From contig CAZXCG010000033.1 of NCBI GenBank assembly GCA_964639205.1, positions 1-12,330 on the forward strand: a stretch of 12,330 bases of DNA, given 5' to 3'. Position 1 is the first letter of the stretch; every line of letters starts with the position of its first letter. Below, piece after piece: positions 1 through 7,591 of this stretch. Origin of the DNA: CAZXCG01 sp964639205. GTDB lineage: Bacteria > Bacillota > Clostridia > Oscillospirales > Acutalibacteraceae. The notes under the pieces are model-generated. The model had not been told where the DNA came from, did not search any database, and worked only from the letters and a program-made list of their open reading frames with translations. The translations under genes were made by a program, and so were the position numbers.

Positions 1-26
1 CTTTTAAAAGAACCGAAATGCGGTTT
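1..26 (-). terminator. Weak rho-independent terminator after the CotH-like gene
   Basis: On the minus strand the sequence AACCG-CATTT-CGGTT forms a 5-bp stem that overlaps the stop codon and is followed by CTTTT. The stem is short and the T run is brief, so termination is plausible but not strong. The self-complementary CTTTTAAAAG lies directly after it, at the window edge. Confidence 0.4.
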
Positions 27-2178
27 ATCCCGCATAACCCCAATATTCGTCCAGATAATCAAAGCGGTACGACATATAGGTTACAATCTGGTTTATATTG
101 CTGCAATCGTTCTGCGGAATGGTGTAGCTGTTTCCGTTTATATTTGTCCGGTTGGAATCAAGCGCGTAAAGTCCGCTTGGAATAACGGAAGCGAAATCCT
201 CAAAACGGGTTATGATATTTTCCATTGAAAGAGCGCCCTGACGAAGCTGCGCGTAACGCGCTTTAATTTCGGCGTCATAGTTTTTAAGCAAACGCTCCCA
301 CAGCTTTGACGGAGAACGCGTGGAAATGTCGAGCATCTCATTATCCGCAAAGAAGCTGTCACCGGTCCAGTAAATGCCGAAGGTAGTATCCAAATCGTAT
401 ACGGACGGTATCCAATGATCGCCGCCGTCAAAGGTAACAAGAAGCATATTTTTGTCAAGATCGTCCATACCGCAAATAGCCTGAATAAACAGCAGATAAT
501 CTATGCAGCCCTCTACGTCGGTATATTCGGAAAGACCCGCTTTAAACTCCTCGTCTGTTGAATTATTCACGAAATAATAGAACTCGTTAAAGGTATCTTC
601 AATCCACTGGGTGTTGTCCTCATCGGTAGCATATTCGATAGACCAGGTTGAATCAAAGGTGTTCAGGAAAGCAGCGGCGCCGGAGTGCTGCTCGCCGCAG
701 AGTATAGCCTCGTTGACGTCCTTACTGTCCATACCGAACATCCAATCGTCTTTTGGAATATTGAAGGTGTAAAGACCCTGATATTGGTCGTTTATGTAGA
801 GCATAACCGGGAAACCGTCAATAGCCCCGCAGTTTACAAGATCGGCAAGGTTTTCGTTAACATTGTCGCGCGACCTTACAATATCTCCCCAAAGCTTGGC
901 GCTTACGATGTTTCTTGCGTGAGAGTGGTCGATATAGTTTGCCTTAAGGCAATATTTATATTCCTTGCCCCAGCCGTCGGAAACCACCATTTTATTCTTT
1001 GAGGACTCCGCCGCGTCTTTATAAAACTTTACGGTAAAATTCTTTTTATTATAGCTCAAAGAGCTTGAGCCCTGCAGCTTCATATTTACATAGGACTCAA
1101 CGGTTTGATCGAACAGACCCTCAATTACAACCCTTGCGGTGCTGGTGTAATCCTTGCTGCCGTAAGAAATAATCTGACCGATGGTGTAATCGTTTGCTTT
1201 GTCTGAGTCGGTAATGTCGTAGAATTTAAGTACGGGAAGTCCCGTGTACTGAGCGGGATCGTCGCCGCCGTAGGGAATTTCATAATCGTCTCCGCCGAGA
1301 ACAACGTCATAGCCGACTATATATTTCTGAATGGCGGTTGTGTCTCCGCCCGTTACGGCATTGTCGTCGTCAACATCGCAGACAAACAGATCGTAATTTG
1401 ACGCGCTGAGAATTCCTACGGAAATTTTCTGAGTAACGGTAGCGTCCTTTATATTAATATCTCCGTCACCGTTTACATCACCTATATCGTTTACATCAGC
1501 CGCGCCGAGATCCGTATAGTTGTTTTTAAAGCCGTTTTCGGAGACATAAGAGGGCGCTGCGGTGCTGCTGTAGCCGGACATACTCACATTTTTTACAATG
1601 CTGTTCGACTTGTCGTACAAAGTCCAGTAGGTTTCGTAGTCCATGCCGCTCTTAGTCGTGGTGGTGTACATTCCCAAAGCATACTCGCCGATGTAGCTTA
1701 CCCTTTTGCCGAGGCTTATATTTGCAGCCGATGTGCAGTTATAGAAAGCATAATCGTCCACATAAACAACCGTGTCCGGCAAAGTGACGGAGGCGAGCGA
1801 GGTACAGCTGTTAAACGCCGCGGTCCCTATGTACTTTATGCCCTCGTTAAAGGTAACGGCGGCAAGATTTTCGCACCTGAAAAACGCATACTGATCAACC
1901 GCCTTAACGGAAGACGGAATCTCAACCGCTGTAATTGCGTCATTTTCCAAAAATGCGTACTGCCCTATGAAACGAACCGGATACCCGCCTATTTCAGAAG
2001 GAATTACTACATTTCCGCCGGCGCCGGTATAGCCGGTGAGCGTGGCGTAAGCTCCGCTTTCGTCAACCGTATACTGAAAATCACTCTCGGATGCCGATAC
2101 GCTCAGAGCCGAAACGGTAATCACGGAAAAAGCAATTACAAACGCCAGACAAACCGCCAGCATTTTTTTAAATTTCAT
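25..2178 (-). CDS. Secreted LRR - dockerin - CotH-family kinase protein
   Basis: This 717-residue protein has a lysine-rich start and a hydrophobic core (about residues 5-28) ending in small residues, as in a Sec signal peptide, so it is exported. Residues about 33-170 carry BspA/LRR_5-type repeats (for example ITAVEIPSSVKAVDQYAF and LASVTLPDTVVYVDDYAF). Residues about 231-295 form a type I dockerin with two calcium loops, DVNGDGDINIKD (234-245) and DVDDDNAVTGGD (268-279). Residues about 315-620 match the CotH kinase family, with the QGSSSLSY region, NYIDHSHARN (414-423), YINDQYQGLYTF, DKN (575-577) and the metal-site motif YDLDTTFG (594-601). CotH proteins are atypical secretory-pathway kinases, known from spore coats and also found fused to dockerins in cellulosomal bacteria. 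The start is supported by AAGGAGG at 2186-2192, 7 bases upstream. It has its own promoter. The dockerin points to a cellulosomal rather than a spore-coat role (inference); the substrate is unknown. Confidence 0.88.
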   Translation of the reverse strand: MKFKKMLAVCLAFVIAFSVITVSALSVSASESDFQYTVDESGAYATLTGYTGAGGNVVIPSEIGGYPVRFIGQYAFLENDAITAVEIPSSVKAVDQYAFFRCENLAAVTFNEGIKYIGTAAFNSCTSLASVTLPDTVVYVDDYAFYNCTSAANISLGKRVSYIGEYALGMYTTTTKSGMDYETYWTLYDKSNSIVKNVSMSGYSSTAAPSYVSENGFKNNYTDLGAADVNDIGDVNGDGDINIKDATVTQKISVGILSASNYDLFVCDVDDDNAVTGGDTTAIQKYIVGYDVVLGGDDYEIPYGGDDPAQYTGLPVLKFYDITDSDKANDYTIGQIISYGSKDYTSTARVVIEGLFDQTVESYVNMKLQGSSSLSYNKKNFTVKFYKDAAESSKNKMVVSDGWGKEYKYCLKANYIDHSHARNIVSAKLWGDIVRSRDNVNENLADLVNCGAIDGFPVMLYINDQYQGLYTFNIPKDDWMFGMDSKDVNEAILCGEQHSGAAAFLNTFDSTWSIEYATDEDNTQWIEDTFNEFYYFVNNSTDEEFKAGLSEYTDVEGCIDYLLFIQAICGMDDLDKNMLLVTFDGGDHWIPSVYDLDTTFGIYWTGDSFFADNEMLDISTRSPSKLWERLLKNYDAEIKARYAQLRQGALSMENIITRFEDFASVIPSGLYALDSNRTNINGNSYTIPQNDCSNINQIVTYMSYRFDYLDEYWGYAG

Positions 2179-2207
2179 TTTGAAACCTCCTTACTGCGTA
2201 CAAAACA

Positions 2208-2238
2208 CAAAAGCCGAAAATGCACCCACACGCTTTTG
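2208..2238 (-). other. Hairpin in the leader of the CotH-like gene
   Basis: CAAAAGC (2208-2214) and GCTTTTG (2232-2238) are exact inverted complements with a 17-base loop, inside the predicted leader between the promoter and the ribosome-binding site. It is AT-rich and may be only a weak fold. No T run follows, so it is not an obvious attenuator. I recognise no riboswitch class here. Confidence 0.35.
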
Positions 2239-2260
2239 CGTCCTTAATATCAACGGTTAA

Positions 2261-2289
2261 ATTATAACATTAATGATGCGGAAAATCAA
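2261..2289 (-). promoter_or_regulatory. Sigma-A promoter of the CotH-like gene
   Basis: On the minus strand the -35 element is TTGATT (2284-2289) and the -10 element is TATAAT (2261-2266), separated by exactly 17 bases. This predicts a start of transcription near 2254 and a leader of about 75 bases before the ATG at 2178. It lies in the 175-base gap after rnfB, so the gene can be transcribed independently of the rnf operon. Confidence 0.75.
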
Positions 2290-2353
2290 TAGAATAAACG
2301 AATATTTACATAATAACCCGGACTTAAAATTCGGTCTGCTGCGGTAATTTTTT

Positions 2354-3148
2354 TCATATATTTAAAAGCGATATGCAGCCGCGCGGACATACCTCGGCGC
2401 ATTTCCCGCAGGCGGTGCATTTTTCGGGATCCACCGACGCGCAGAAGCTTTCCACCTTAACAGCGCCGTATTCGCAGGCTTTAACGCACTTCATGCAGCC
2501 TATGCAGCCGATTTGACAGGAGTTGCGCGTCTGTGCGCCCTTGTCGCAGTTTTTGCATCTTACAACGGCGGCAGCCTTCAAAGGCTGCATTGAAATCAGC
2601 CTTTGCGGACAAGCCTCGGCGCACATCGAACAGCCGCGGCATTTTGCCGGATCTATATGCGCCGATCCGCTGCAAATCTTAACTGCGCCGTAGGAGCAGG
2701 CGGCGGCGCAGTCGCCGAAGCCGATGCACCCGTAGGCGCACTTGCCGGGTCCGCCGTGCAGCATTGCCGCGGCGGCGCAGGAGGCAATGCCCTGGTACTC
2801 CATTTTATTTTCCGTATTGTCAAGGCTTCCGTTACAGTGAACAAGAGCAACCCTTTTTACAACGCCCTGAGCGTCAACGCCGAGCAGCTCGGCGACGGCG
2901 CTTGCCGTTTCTTCTCCTCCGGGAGAACAAAGACCCGGCTTTGCCTCCCCTTTTGCCAATGCGGCGGCGTAACCCGAGCAGCCGGAATACCCGCATGCTC
3001 CGCAATTTGCTCCCGGCAAAAGCTGCTCGATTGCTTCCGCCTTTTCATCCTTTGCAACGGCAAACACAATTGAAGCGACAGCAAGAATAATTCCGATGAG
3101 AAGTCCTATGCCGCCTACGAGCAGAACCGCAAATAATATATCGTTCAT
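2354..3148 (-). CDS. rnfB: Rnf complex subunit RnfB (iron-sulfur entry subunit)
   Basis: RnfB accepts electrons from reduced ferredoxin and passes them into the Rnf complex. The 264-residue protein has one N-terminal membrane helix (about 5-32). An Fe4S4 domain follows with Cys49, 52, 57 and 74 (CGACGYSGC ... LCSPGG). A ferredoxin-like pair then uses Cys137/141/147/151 and Cys170/173/176/180. A further C-terminal set includes Cys198/201/211/215/218/221/225 and Cys244/247/250/254, giving a cluster-rich clostridial form with up to about six Fe4S4 clusters. An in-frame TTG at 3157 would add three residues, but the Shine-Dalgarno AAGGGG (3158-3163) touches that TTG and sits 9 bases from the ATG at 3148, so I chose the ATG. 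It is the last gene of the operon, 30 bases after rnfA. I see no clear terminator after it, so some read-through toward the CotH-like gene is possible. Confidence 0.95.
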   Translation of the reverse strand: MNDILFAVLLVGGIGLLIGIILAVASIVFAVAKDEKAEAIEQLLPGANCGACGYSGCSGYAAALAKGEAKPGLCSPGGEETASAVAELLGVDAQGVVKRVALVHCNGSLDNTENKMEYQGIASCAAAAMLHGGPGKCAYGCIGFGDCAAACSYGAVKICSGSAHIDPAKCRGCSMCAEACPQRLISMQPLKAAAVVRCKNCDKGAQTRNSCQIGCIGCMKCVKACEYGAVKVESFCASVDPEKCTACGKCAEVCPRGCISLLNI

Positions 3149-3157
3149 ACGAAACAA

Positions 3158-3163
3158 CCCCTT
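3158..3163 (-). promoter_or_regulatory. Ribosome-binding site that sets the rnfB start
   Basis: AAGGGG on the minus strand lies 9 bases before the ATG at 3148 and directly against an in-frame TTG at 3157. Only the ATG has workable spacing. Confidence 0.7.
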
Positions 3164-3178
3164 ACAAATTTTTCCCGA

Positions 3179-3793
3179 TTAACCGAGCAGCCCCTCGACA
3201 AGTCCGGAAAATCCGAGAAAAGAAAGCGACACAAGGCTCGCGGAAATCAGCGTTATCGGCAAGCCTCTGAGGAATTTGGGAATATCGCAGCTTTCAAGTC
3301 TGCCGCGAACTCCCGCAAACATTACCATGGCAACCATAAAGCCTATGCCCGCGCCGAAGGAGTTTACAAGCGCGTGCAGATATGTATATTCAGCGTCGGC
3401 GGCGGCCTTTTCCAACACAAGCATAGTAACGCCGAGAACCGCGCAGTTAGTGGTGATAAGCGGCAGATAAATGCCGAGCGCATTATACAGAGGCGGAATA
3501 AACTTCTTTAAAAGAATTTCCACAAGCTGGACAAGCCCGGCGATTATAAGGATAAACAAAACGGTTTGCAAATAACCGAGCCCGTTAGGGACAAGAACAT
3601 AGGTATAAACGGGAAAAGTGACCGCCGTTGCCAGCACCATAACAAACGTAACGGCGCAGCTCATACCGAAAGCGGTGTTCAGCTTTTTTGAAACGCCCAA
3701 AAACGGACAAATACCCAAAAATTTGGACAGCACGTAGTTTTCGGTCAGAATAGCCGCCAAAAATACGCTTACGAGGCTTTGAAGCATACTCAT
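3179..3793 (-). CDS. rnfA: Rnf complex membrane subunit RnfA
   Basis: RnfA is an integral membrane subunit that, together with RnfE, forms the core holding an intramembrane 2Fe-2S centre. The 204-residue protein is almost wholly hydrophobic, with about six membrane helices. It has the family features LTENYVLSKFLGICPFLG (16-33) and ALGIYLPLITTNCAVLG (105-121). Cys29 and Cys117 are the pair that corresponds to the cluster ligands in the RnfA/NqrE and RnfE/NqrD families. The ATG at 3793 overlaps the rnfE stop by four bases (ATGA), which suggests translational coupling. A strong GGGGAGGAG site lies about 8 bases upstream. An in-frame ATG two codons later is less well spaced. Length is typical for the family (about 190-205 residues). 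Confidence 0.95.
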   Translation of the reverse strand: MSMLQSLVSVFLAAILTENYVLSKFLGICPFLGVSKKLNTAFGMSCAVTFVMVLATAVTFPVYTYVLVPNGLGYLQTVLFILIIAGLVQLVEILLKKFIPPLYNALGIYLPLITTNCAVLGVTMLVLEKAAADAEYTYLHALVNSFGAGIGFMVAMVMFAGVRGRLESCDIPKFLRGLPITLISASLVSLSFLGFSGLVEGLLG

Positions 3794-4479
3794 TGTTCAC
3801 ACTCCTCCCCTTTGACCGCTTTTGAACAGCTTGCTTTCAGGGCGCAGGAAGCGCAGCCGGTTTCCTCGGGCTTTTTTTCCGTGCCGTTGAGCTTGTTTGC
3901 AACGGCAATCAAAATGCCGAAAACAAAAAATCCTCCGGGTGCAAGGATGAATATGATAACAGGCGGCATAAAAGGCGACAGTACCGGAAGTCCGAATACG
4001 GTGCCCGCGCCGAAAAGCTCGCGGATAATACCCATAAGCAGCAGTGCGACCGTAAAACCTACGCCCATTCCCAAGCCGTCGAGCATTGAAGGAATAACTC
4101 TGTTTTTGCTTGCATACATTTCGGCACGCCCCAAAATTATGCAGTTTACGACAATCAGAGGAAGGTAAATCCCCAAGCTGCTGTTAATATCGGGAGCAAA
4201 CGCCTGAACAATCATTTGAACAATCGTTACAAAACCGGCGATAATGGTTATGTAGGCGGGAATTCTGACCTTGTCCGGAATTACGTTTCTCAGCAGAGAA
4301 ATTGCCGCGTTTGAGCAAATCAGCACCAAAGTCGCGGCGGCGCCCATTCCGAGCGCGTTGACCGCCGAAGTTGTAACCGCAAGCGTCGGGCAGGTTCCGA
4401 GCACAAGGCAAAGCACCGGATTTTCCTTAACAATACCCTTTGTAAATTCTGCCCAAAGGGATTTTTTCTTTTCCGCCAT
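3790..4479 (-). CDS. rnfE: Rnf complex membrane subunit RnfE
   Basis: RnfE is the homologous partner of RnfA in the Rnf membrane core. The 229-residue protein has about six membrane helices and the family motifs KENPVLCLVLGTCPTLAV (18-35) and SLGIYLPLIVVNCIILGRAE (101-120). Cys30 and Cys113 match the membrane 2Fe-2S ligand pair. After the last helix (about 174-195) there is a hydrophilic tail with Cys209, 212, 218 and 227 (C-x2-C-x5-C-x8-C), which is not part of the minimal family core. The ATG comes one base after the rnfG stop (TGA-ATG), with a GGGGAGGAAGG ribosome site inside the end of rnfG. Its own stop overlaps the rnfA start. Confidence 0.94.
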   Translation of the reverse strand: MAEKKKSLWAEFTKGIVKENPVLCLVLGTCPTLAVTTSAVNALGMGAAATLVLICSNAAISLLRNVIPDKVRIPAYITIIAGFVTIVQMIVQAFAPDINSSLGIYLPLIVVNCIILGRAEMYASKNRVIPSMLDGLGMGVGFTVALLLMGIIRELFGAGTVFGLPVLSPFMPPVIIFILAPGGFFVFGILIAVANKLNGTEKKPEETGCASCALKASCSKAVKGEECEQ

Positions 4480-5073
4480 TCATCCTTCCTCCCCTAAGTA
4501 ATCGGTATAAATTTCGAGCGCTTCGTTTACCGCGGCGGTTACGGCTGTTGAAGAAATAGTCGCCCCCGTTACCGCGTCAACCGAATGCTTATCCGGTTCC
4601 TTTGAAGCGTTCTTGCTTACAACAAAGCCCTGAGCCGCGTCTACTCCCGCAAACTGCGAAACGAAGCTCTGCTGCGACGTGTTAGCCCCAAGCCCGGGGG
4701 TTTCGCCGGAATTGTCATAAACATTGACGGCCGAAACCTGTCCGCTTAAAGCGTCTATGCCGGTCATAACCAAAATGTCTCCGCCGTACCCCCTTGCCGA
4801 AGTGGAAACAGCATATCCTATAACCGCGCCGTTCCCGTCGAGAGCTTTATATACCTCGGCGGAGGAGCCTTCAAGCGAAATTTCAACTTGCTCAAATTCA
4901 ACTGCGTCCGGGCAGACCTGCTCGCGCGATTCCAAGGCGATTGCGGCGTTTACCTGCGCAATCGGTTCGCGCGTAAGCATATCGGTAAATCCGAGCAGCG
5001 CGGTAGTAACTAAGCAAATAATAAGCAGTGTAATTGACGGTACGGCAATTTGCTTTATACGAGAATTTTTCAT
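4480..5073 (-). CDS. rnfG: Rnf complex flavin subunit RnfG (covalent FMN)
   Basis: RnfG carries a covalently bound FMN on the outer face of the membrane and relays electrons within the complex. The 197-residue protein has one N-terminal membrane helix (about 10-30) and then an FMN-binding domain. The motif DAVTGATISST (166-176) is the flavin attachment site, and Thr172 is the expected phosphoester-linked residue. SGETPGLGANT (122-132) is also characteristic of the family. The start codon shares one base with the rnfD stop (TGATG), and a GGAGG lies only 3 bases before the ATG, so coupled re-initiation is likely. Length is near the usual 190-210 residues. Confidence 0.94.
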   Translation of the reverse strand: MKNSRIKQIAVPSITLLIICLVTTALLGFTDMLTREPIAQVNAAIALESREQVCPDAVEFEQVEISLEGSSAEVYKALDGNGAVIGYAVSTSARGYGGDILVMTGIDALSGQVSAVNVYDNSGETPGLGANTSQQSFVSQFAGVDAAQGFVVSKNASKEPDKHSVDAVTGATISSTAVTAAVNEALEIYTDYLGEEG

Positions 5074-6032
5074 CAGCCTCCAGCCTTTCCGGTTTTACTT
5101 TTCTTTACAGAGCCGAAAGCCCTCGGCCGTGTGAAGTTTTCAATATGAGGCACTAAAATATTCATAAGTAAAATTGAGAACGAAACGCCCTCCGGCAAAT
5201 TTGCGTAAACACGGATAAGCACCGTTATTATGCCGCACCCGGCGGCATAAATAACCTTTCCCCAATTTGTAACGGGCGAGGTGGTGTAATCGGTAGCCAT
5301 AAAGAACGCGCCGAGCATCACGCCGCCGCTGAGCAGATGAAACAGCGGATCCTGACCTATAATAAGCGCCAACAGCGCTACTGTTCCCAAATAAACCAAC
5401 GGAATAGAAGGGCTGATAATGCGTACGGCAATCAGGTAAATGCCGCCTATCAATATTGCAAGAGCGCAGGTTTCACCGATGCAACCGCCGGTGTTCCCCA
5501 AAAATAAATCAAGGTAGCTTCCGGAAAAGCCGTCCGCCGCGTTCTGCGCAAGCGGCGTTGCAGAGGTTACGGCGTCTGTGCCGTTAAGATACGAAAACGG
5601 CTCCGCCCAGGTGGTCATAGCCTGCGGGAAAGAAACAAGGAGAATAATCCTTGCGGCAAGAGCGGGATTTACAAAATTCTGCCCCAGACCGCCGAACATC
5701 TGCTTTACCACAACAATCGCCGCCACAGCGCCGAAAACAGCCATAAGCGGGTTAATTCCGACGGGCAGGTTAAGCGCCAAAAGAATACCGGTAACAACCG
5801 CCGAAAGATCCGACACAGTGTTCGGGCGCTTCATAACGCGGCGGCATATATATTCGGCAGCGACCGCCGCCGCTACGGTAACCGCCACAAGCAAAAGCGC
5901 CTTCGGTCCGAAGATGACGCCCGCCGCAATGACAGACGGAATCAACGCTATTATAACATTGAGCATTATTTTTTGCGTTGTTATTCCGCTTCGGATATGC
6001 GGCGAGGAGGAAACAAACAGCTTTCCTTCCAT
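5073..6032 (-). CDS. rnfD: Rnf complex membrane flavin subunit RnfD
   Basis: RnfD is a polytopic membrane subunit related to NqrB, holding covalent FMN and thought to take part in ion translocation. The 319-residue protein begins with SSSPHIRSGITTQKIML (8-24), typical of RnfD/NqrB. It has about 8-10 membrane segments and contains GGLGQNFVNPALAARIILL (114-132). The sequence DAVTSATPL (153-161) is the flavin attachment region, with Thr159 as the expected FMN-linked residue; the usual SGAT is here TSAT. MATDYTTSPVTNWGKVIYA (245-263) is another conserved stretch. It starts 32 bases after rnfC with an AAAGGA site upstream, and its stop overlaps the rnfG start by one base. Confidence 0.95.
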   Translation of the reverse strand: MEGKLFVSSSPHIRSGITTQKIMLNVIIALIPSVIAAGVIFGPKALLLVAVTVAAAVAAEYICRRVMKRPNTVSDLSAVVTGILLALNLPVGINPLMAVFGAVAAIVVVKQMFGGLGQNFVNPALAARIILLVSFPQAMTTWAEPFSYLNGTDAVTSATPLAQNAADGFSGSYLDLFLGNTGGCIGETCALAILIGGIYLIAVRIISPSIPLVYLGTVALLALIIGQDPLFHLLSGGVMLGAFFMATDYTTSPVTNWGKVIYAAGCGIITVLIRVYANLPEGVSFSILLMNILVPHIENFTRPRAFGSVKKSKTGKAGG

Positions 6033-6064
6033 TTATTATCATTCCTTTGCAATATTTTGTAAGA

Positions 6065-7396
6065 CTATTTTGCTTCTTTAACAAGCCTCTTGCCCAAACG
6101 TATTGTCTGAACAAGGTGCTTGCCCGCCGGACAGCTGAAAGCACAGCAGCCGCACTCCATACAGGTCATTACATTTAGCTTTTTAAGAGTTTGCGTATCC
6201 TTTGCCGCCACCGCTCTGCTCAGCGCTGTGGGCATAAGCTTCATCGGACAGGCTTTTACACAGCGCCCGCAGCGTATACAGTCGGTAGGCTCCGTAAGTT
6301 TTGCCTGAGCCTCGCCGAAGGCCAAAATCGCATTGTTTTGTTTAAGAACCGGCAGACTGTCGTCGGTAAGGGCAAGTCCCATCATAGGTCCTCCCATTAA
6401 AATTTTCTTCGGCTCGCAGCGGTATCCCCCGCAGAAGGAAATAACCTCGCTTATCGGTGTTCCTATGGGAACCACAACATTTTTCGGCTCGGCAACCGCT
6501 CCACCGTCCACCGTAACCCGCTTTGTTATAAGCGGAATTCCGGTTTTTATGTAGCTTGAAAGAAAAGCTGCCGACGCTATATTCATAACAATAACGCCTA
6601 CGTCGGCGGGCAACCCCCCTACGGGAATCCGACGCCCCGTGCAAGCCCGGACAAGAACCTTCTCGGCGCCCTGCGGGTATGAAGCCTTCAGCTTTAAAAC
6701 GCGCACCTCGTCGTTCGGGTCGGCGCTGCGATTATCCGCAATCTTTTTAAGCAGTTCAATAACGTCCGGCTTGTTTTCTTCTACCCCTATAATAACGCGG
6801 TGGATACCGAGAATTTCTTTAACCGCGTAAATACCGGACATAAGCCCCCAGGAGTTTTCCAGCGCTTCGCGGTGATCGGAAGTAATATAAGGCTCGCATT
6901 CGGCGACGTTGATTATAAGCGTATCGATCTGCTTGTCCTTTGGAACGTTAAGCTTGACGTGAGCCGGAAATCCTGCGCCCCCCAACCCGACAAGTCCGCT
7001 TCTGCGGACGGCGGCAACGAAATCCTCTTTGCTGTTTATTACGGGCGGGGCAATATCGGGCGACATTCTCATTTCAAAATCGTTGTCTATGACTACAGCG
7101 TCGCATTTATTTCCCGCCGGCAGCGTTATTTGCGTGATTTTTGAAACCCTGCCGGAAACGGATGCGTGAACGGGCGCGCTCACAAACGCGCTGCTGTCGC
7201 CCACGAGCTGACCTGCGTCAACAGTATCTCCGACTTTTACTTTCGGAGTACACTGAGCCCCTATATGCTGGCTCATCGCAATAATAACTTGCTTTGGCGG
7301 GGTGATTTTAACACTCTCGCTTTGAGCGGTATTTTTACTGTGAGGCACAAGAACACCGCCGTGGGTTCTGAACGGCCTTTTGGGAAATCCCTCCAT
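6065..7396 (-). CDS. rnfC: Rnf complex subunit RnfC (NAD+/NADH-binding)
   Basis: RnfC is the peripheral subunit on the cytoplasmic face where NAD+ is reduced, using FMN and two Fe4S4 clusters. The 443-residue protein starts with the family N-terminus THGGVLVPHSK (11-21). It then has a lipoyl-like barrel (VKVGDTVDAGQLVG, 53-66), the nucleotide/FMN fold motif GLVGLGGAGFP (134-144) and NVAECEPYITSDHR (163-176). Two ferredoxin motifs follow: Cys373/376/379/383 and Cys412/415/418/422. Length is typical of clostridial RnfC. The ATG at 7396 has an AGAGAGGAAA ribosome site upstream. It is the first gene of rnfCDGEAB, the usual clostridial order, and the operon is complete. Confidence 0.96.
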   Translation of the reverse strand: MEGFPKRPFRTHGGVLVPHSKNTAQSESVKITPPKQVIIAMSQHIGAQCTPKVKVGDTVDAGQLVGDSSAFVSAPVHASVSGRVSKITQITLPAGNKCDAVVIDNDFEMRMSPDIAPPVINSKEDFVAAVRRSGLVGLGGAGFPAHVKLNVPKDKQIDTLIINVAECEPYITSDHREALENSWGLMSGIYAVKEILGIHRVIIGVEENKPDVIELLKKIADNRSADPNDEVRVLKLKASYPQGAEKVLVRACTGRRIPVGGLPADVGVIVMNIASAAFLSSYIKTGIPLITKRVTVDGGAVAEPKNVVVPIGTPISEVISFCGGYRCEPKKILMGGPMMGLALTDDSLPVLKQNNAILAFGEAQAKLTEPTDCIRCGRCVKACPMKLMPTALSRAVAAKDTQTLKKLNVMTCMECGCCAFSCPAGKHLVQTIRLGKRLVKEAK

Positions 7397-7432
7397 ATAA
7401 AACTTTCCTCTCTAAAGGATTTAATTTAACAT

Positions 7433-7438
7433 ATTATA
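7433..7438 (-). promoter_or_regulatory. Probable -10 element of the rnf operon promoter
   Basis: TATAAT on the minus strand lies about 37 bases before the rnfC start codon. At 16-18 bases upstream I find no good match to TTGACA (the 17-base position reads AAGCGC). The promoter is therefore either weak, activator-dependent, or not this site. The leader would be about 30 bases. Confidence 0.45.
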
Positions 7439-7478
7439 AAATTGCGGCAAAAGCTGCGCTTTCTCACTGAATTCCCGA

Positions 7479-7509
7479 GGAGCCGGCGCTCCATGCCGAG
7501 CAAGCTTGC
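7479..7509. repeat. Two short palindromes in the rnfC-spoVAE gap
   Basis: GGAGC-CGGC-GCTCC (7479-7492) is a perfect 5-bp inverted repeat, and GCAAGCTTGC (7500-7509) is a perfect 10-bp palindrome 7 bases further on. Both lie upstream of the rnfC -10 element and also upstream of spoVAE, so either could be an operator. They could also arise by chance at this length. Confidence 0.3.
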
Positions 7510-7562
7510 CGAAACGTTGCTCCGATTTAAAATAATATCATTTTTTTACTGTGTTTTCAATA

Positions 7563-7591
7563 GAATATTTGATTTATTTTTTCCAAAACTA
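7563..7591 (+). promoter_or_regulatory. Candidate sigma-G-type promoter for spoVAE
   Basis: GAATA (7563-7567) and AAAACTA (7585-7591) are 17 bases apart. They partly resemble the forespore sigma-G pattern (GNATR, about 17-18 bases, CATNNTA). The -10 match is incomplete: the first and third bases differ from CATNNTA. It is named because spoVA genes are forespore-expressed in known spore formers and no sigma-A promoter is evident here. Confidence 0.25.

Noticed and set aside
25..2178. Calling the CotH-like gene a spore coat protein because a sporulation gene lies in the window
   Set aside because: The protein has a signal peptide, leucine-rich repeats and a dockerin, which fit secretion and scaffold docking, and it is more than 5 kb from spoVAE in a separate transcription unit.
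2603..3073. Long open frame on the plus strand opposite rnfB (about 156 codons)
   Set aside because: It is a shadow of the GC-rich, cysteine- and alanine-rich rnfB frame. Its translation shows no recognisable domain, no good ribosome site was seen, and rnfB is unmistakable on the other strand.
5578..6178. Plus-strand open frames opposite rnfD and rnfC
   Set aside because: They are antisense shadows of strongly conserved genes and their translations resemble no protein family I know.
7420..7435. Possible Rex (NADH-sensing) operator near the rnfC start
   Set aside because: Only one half (TGTTAA) is present on the minus strand. The opposite half-site at the required spacing is missing, so it does not meet the Rex pattern.
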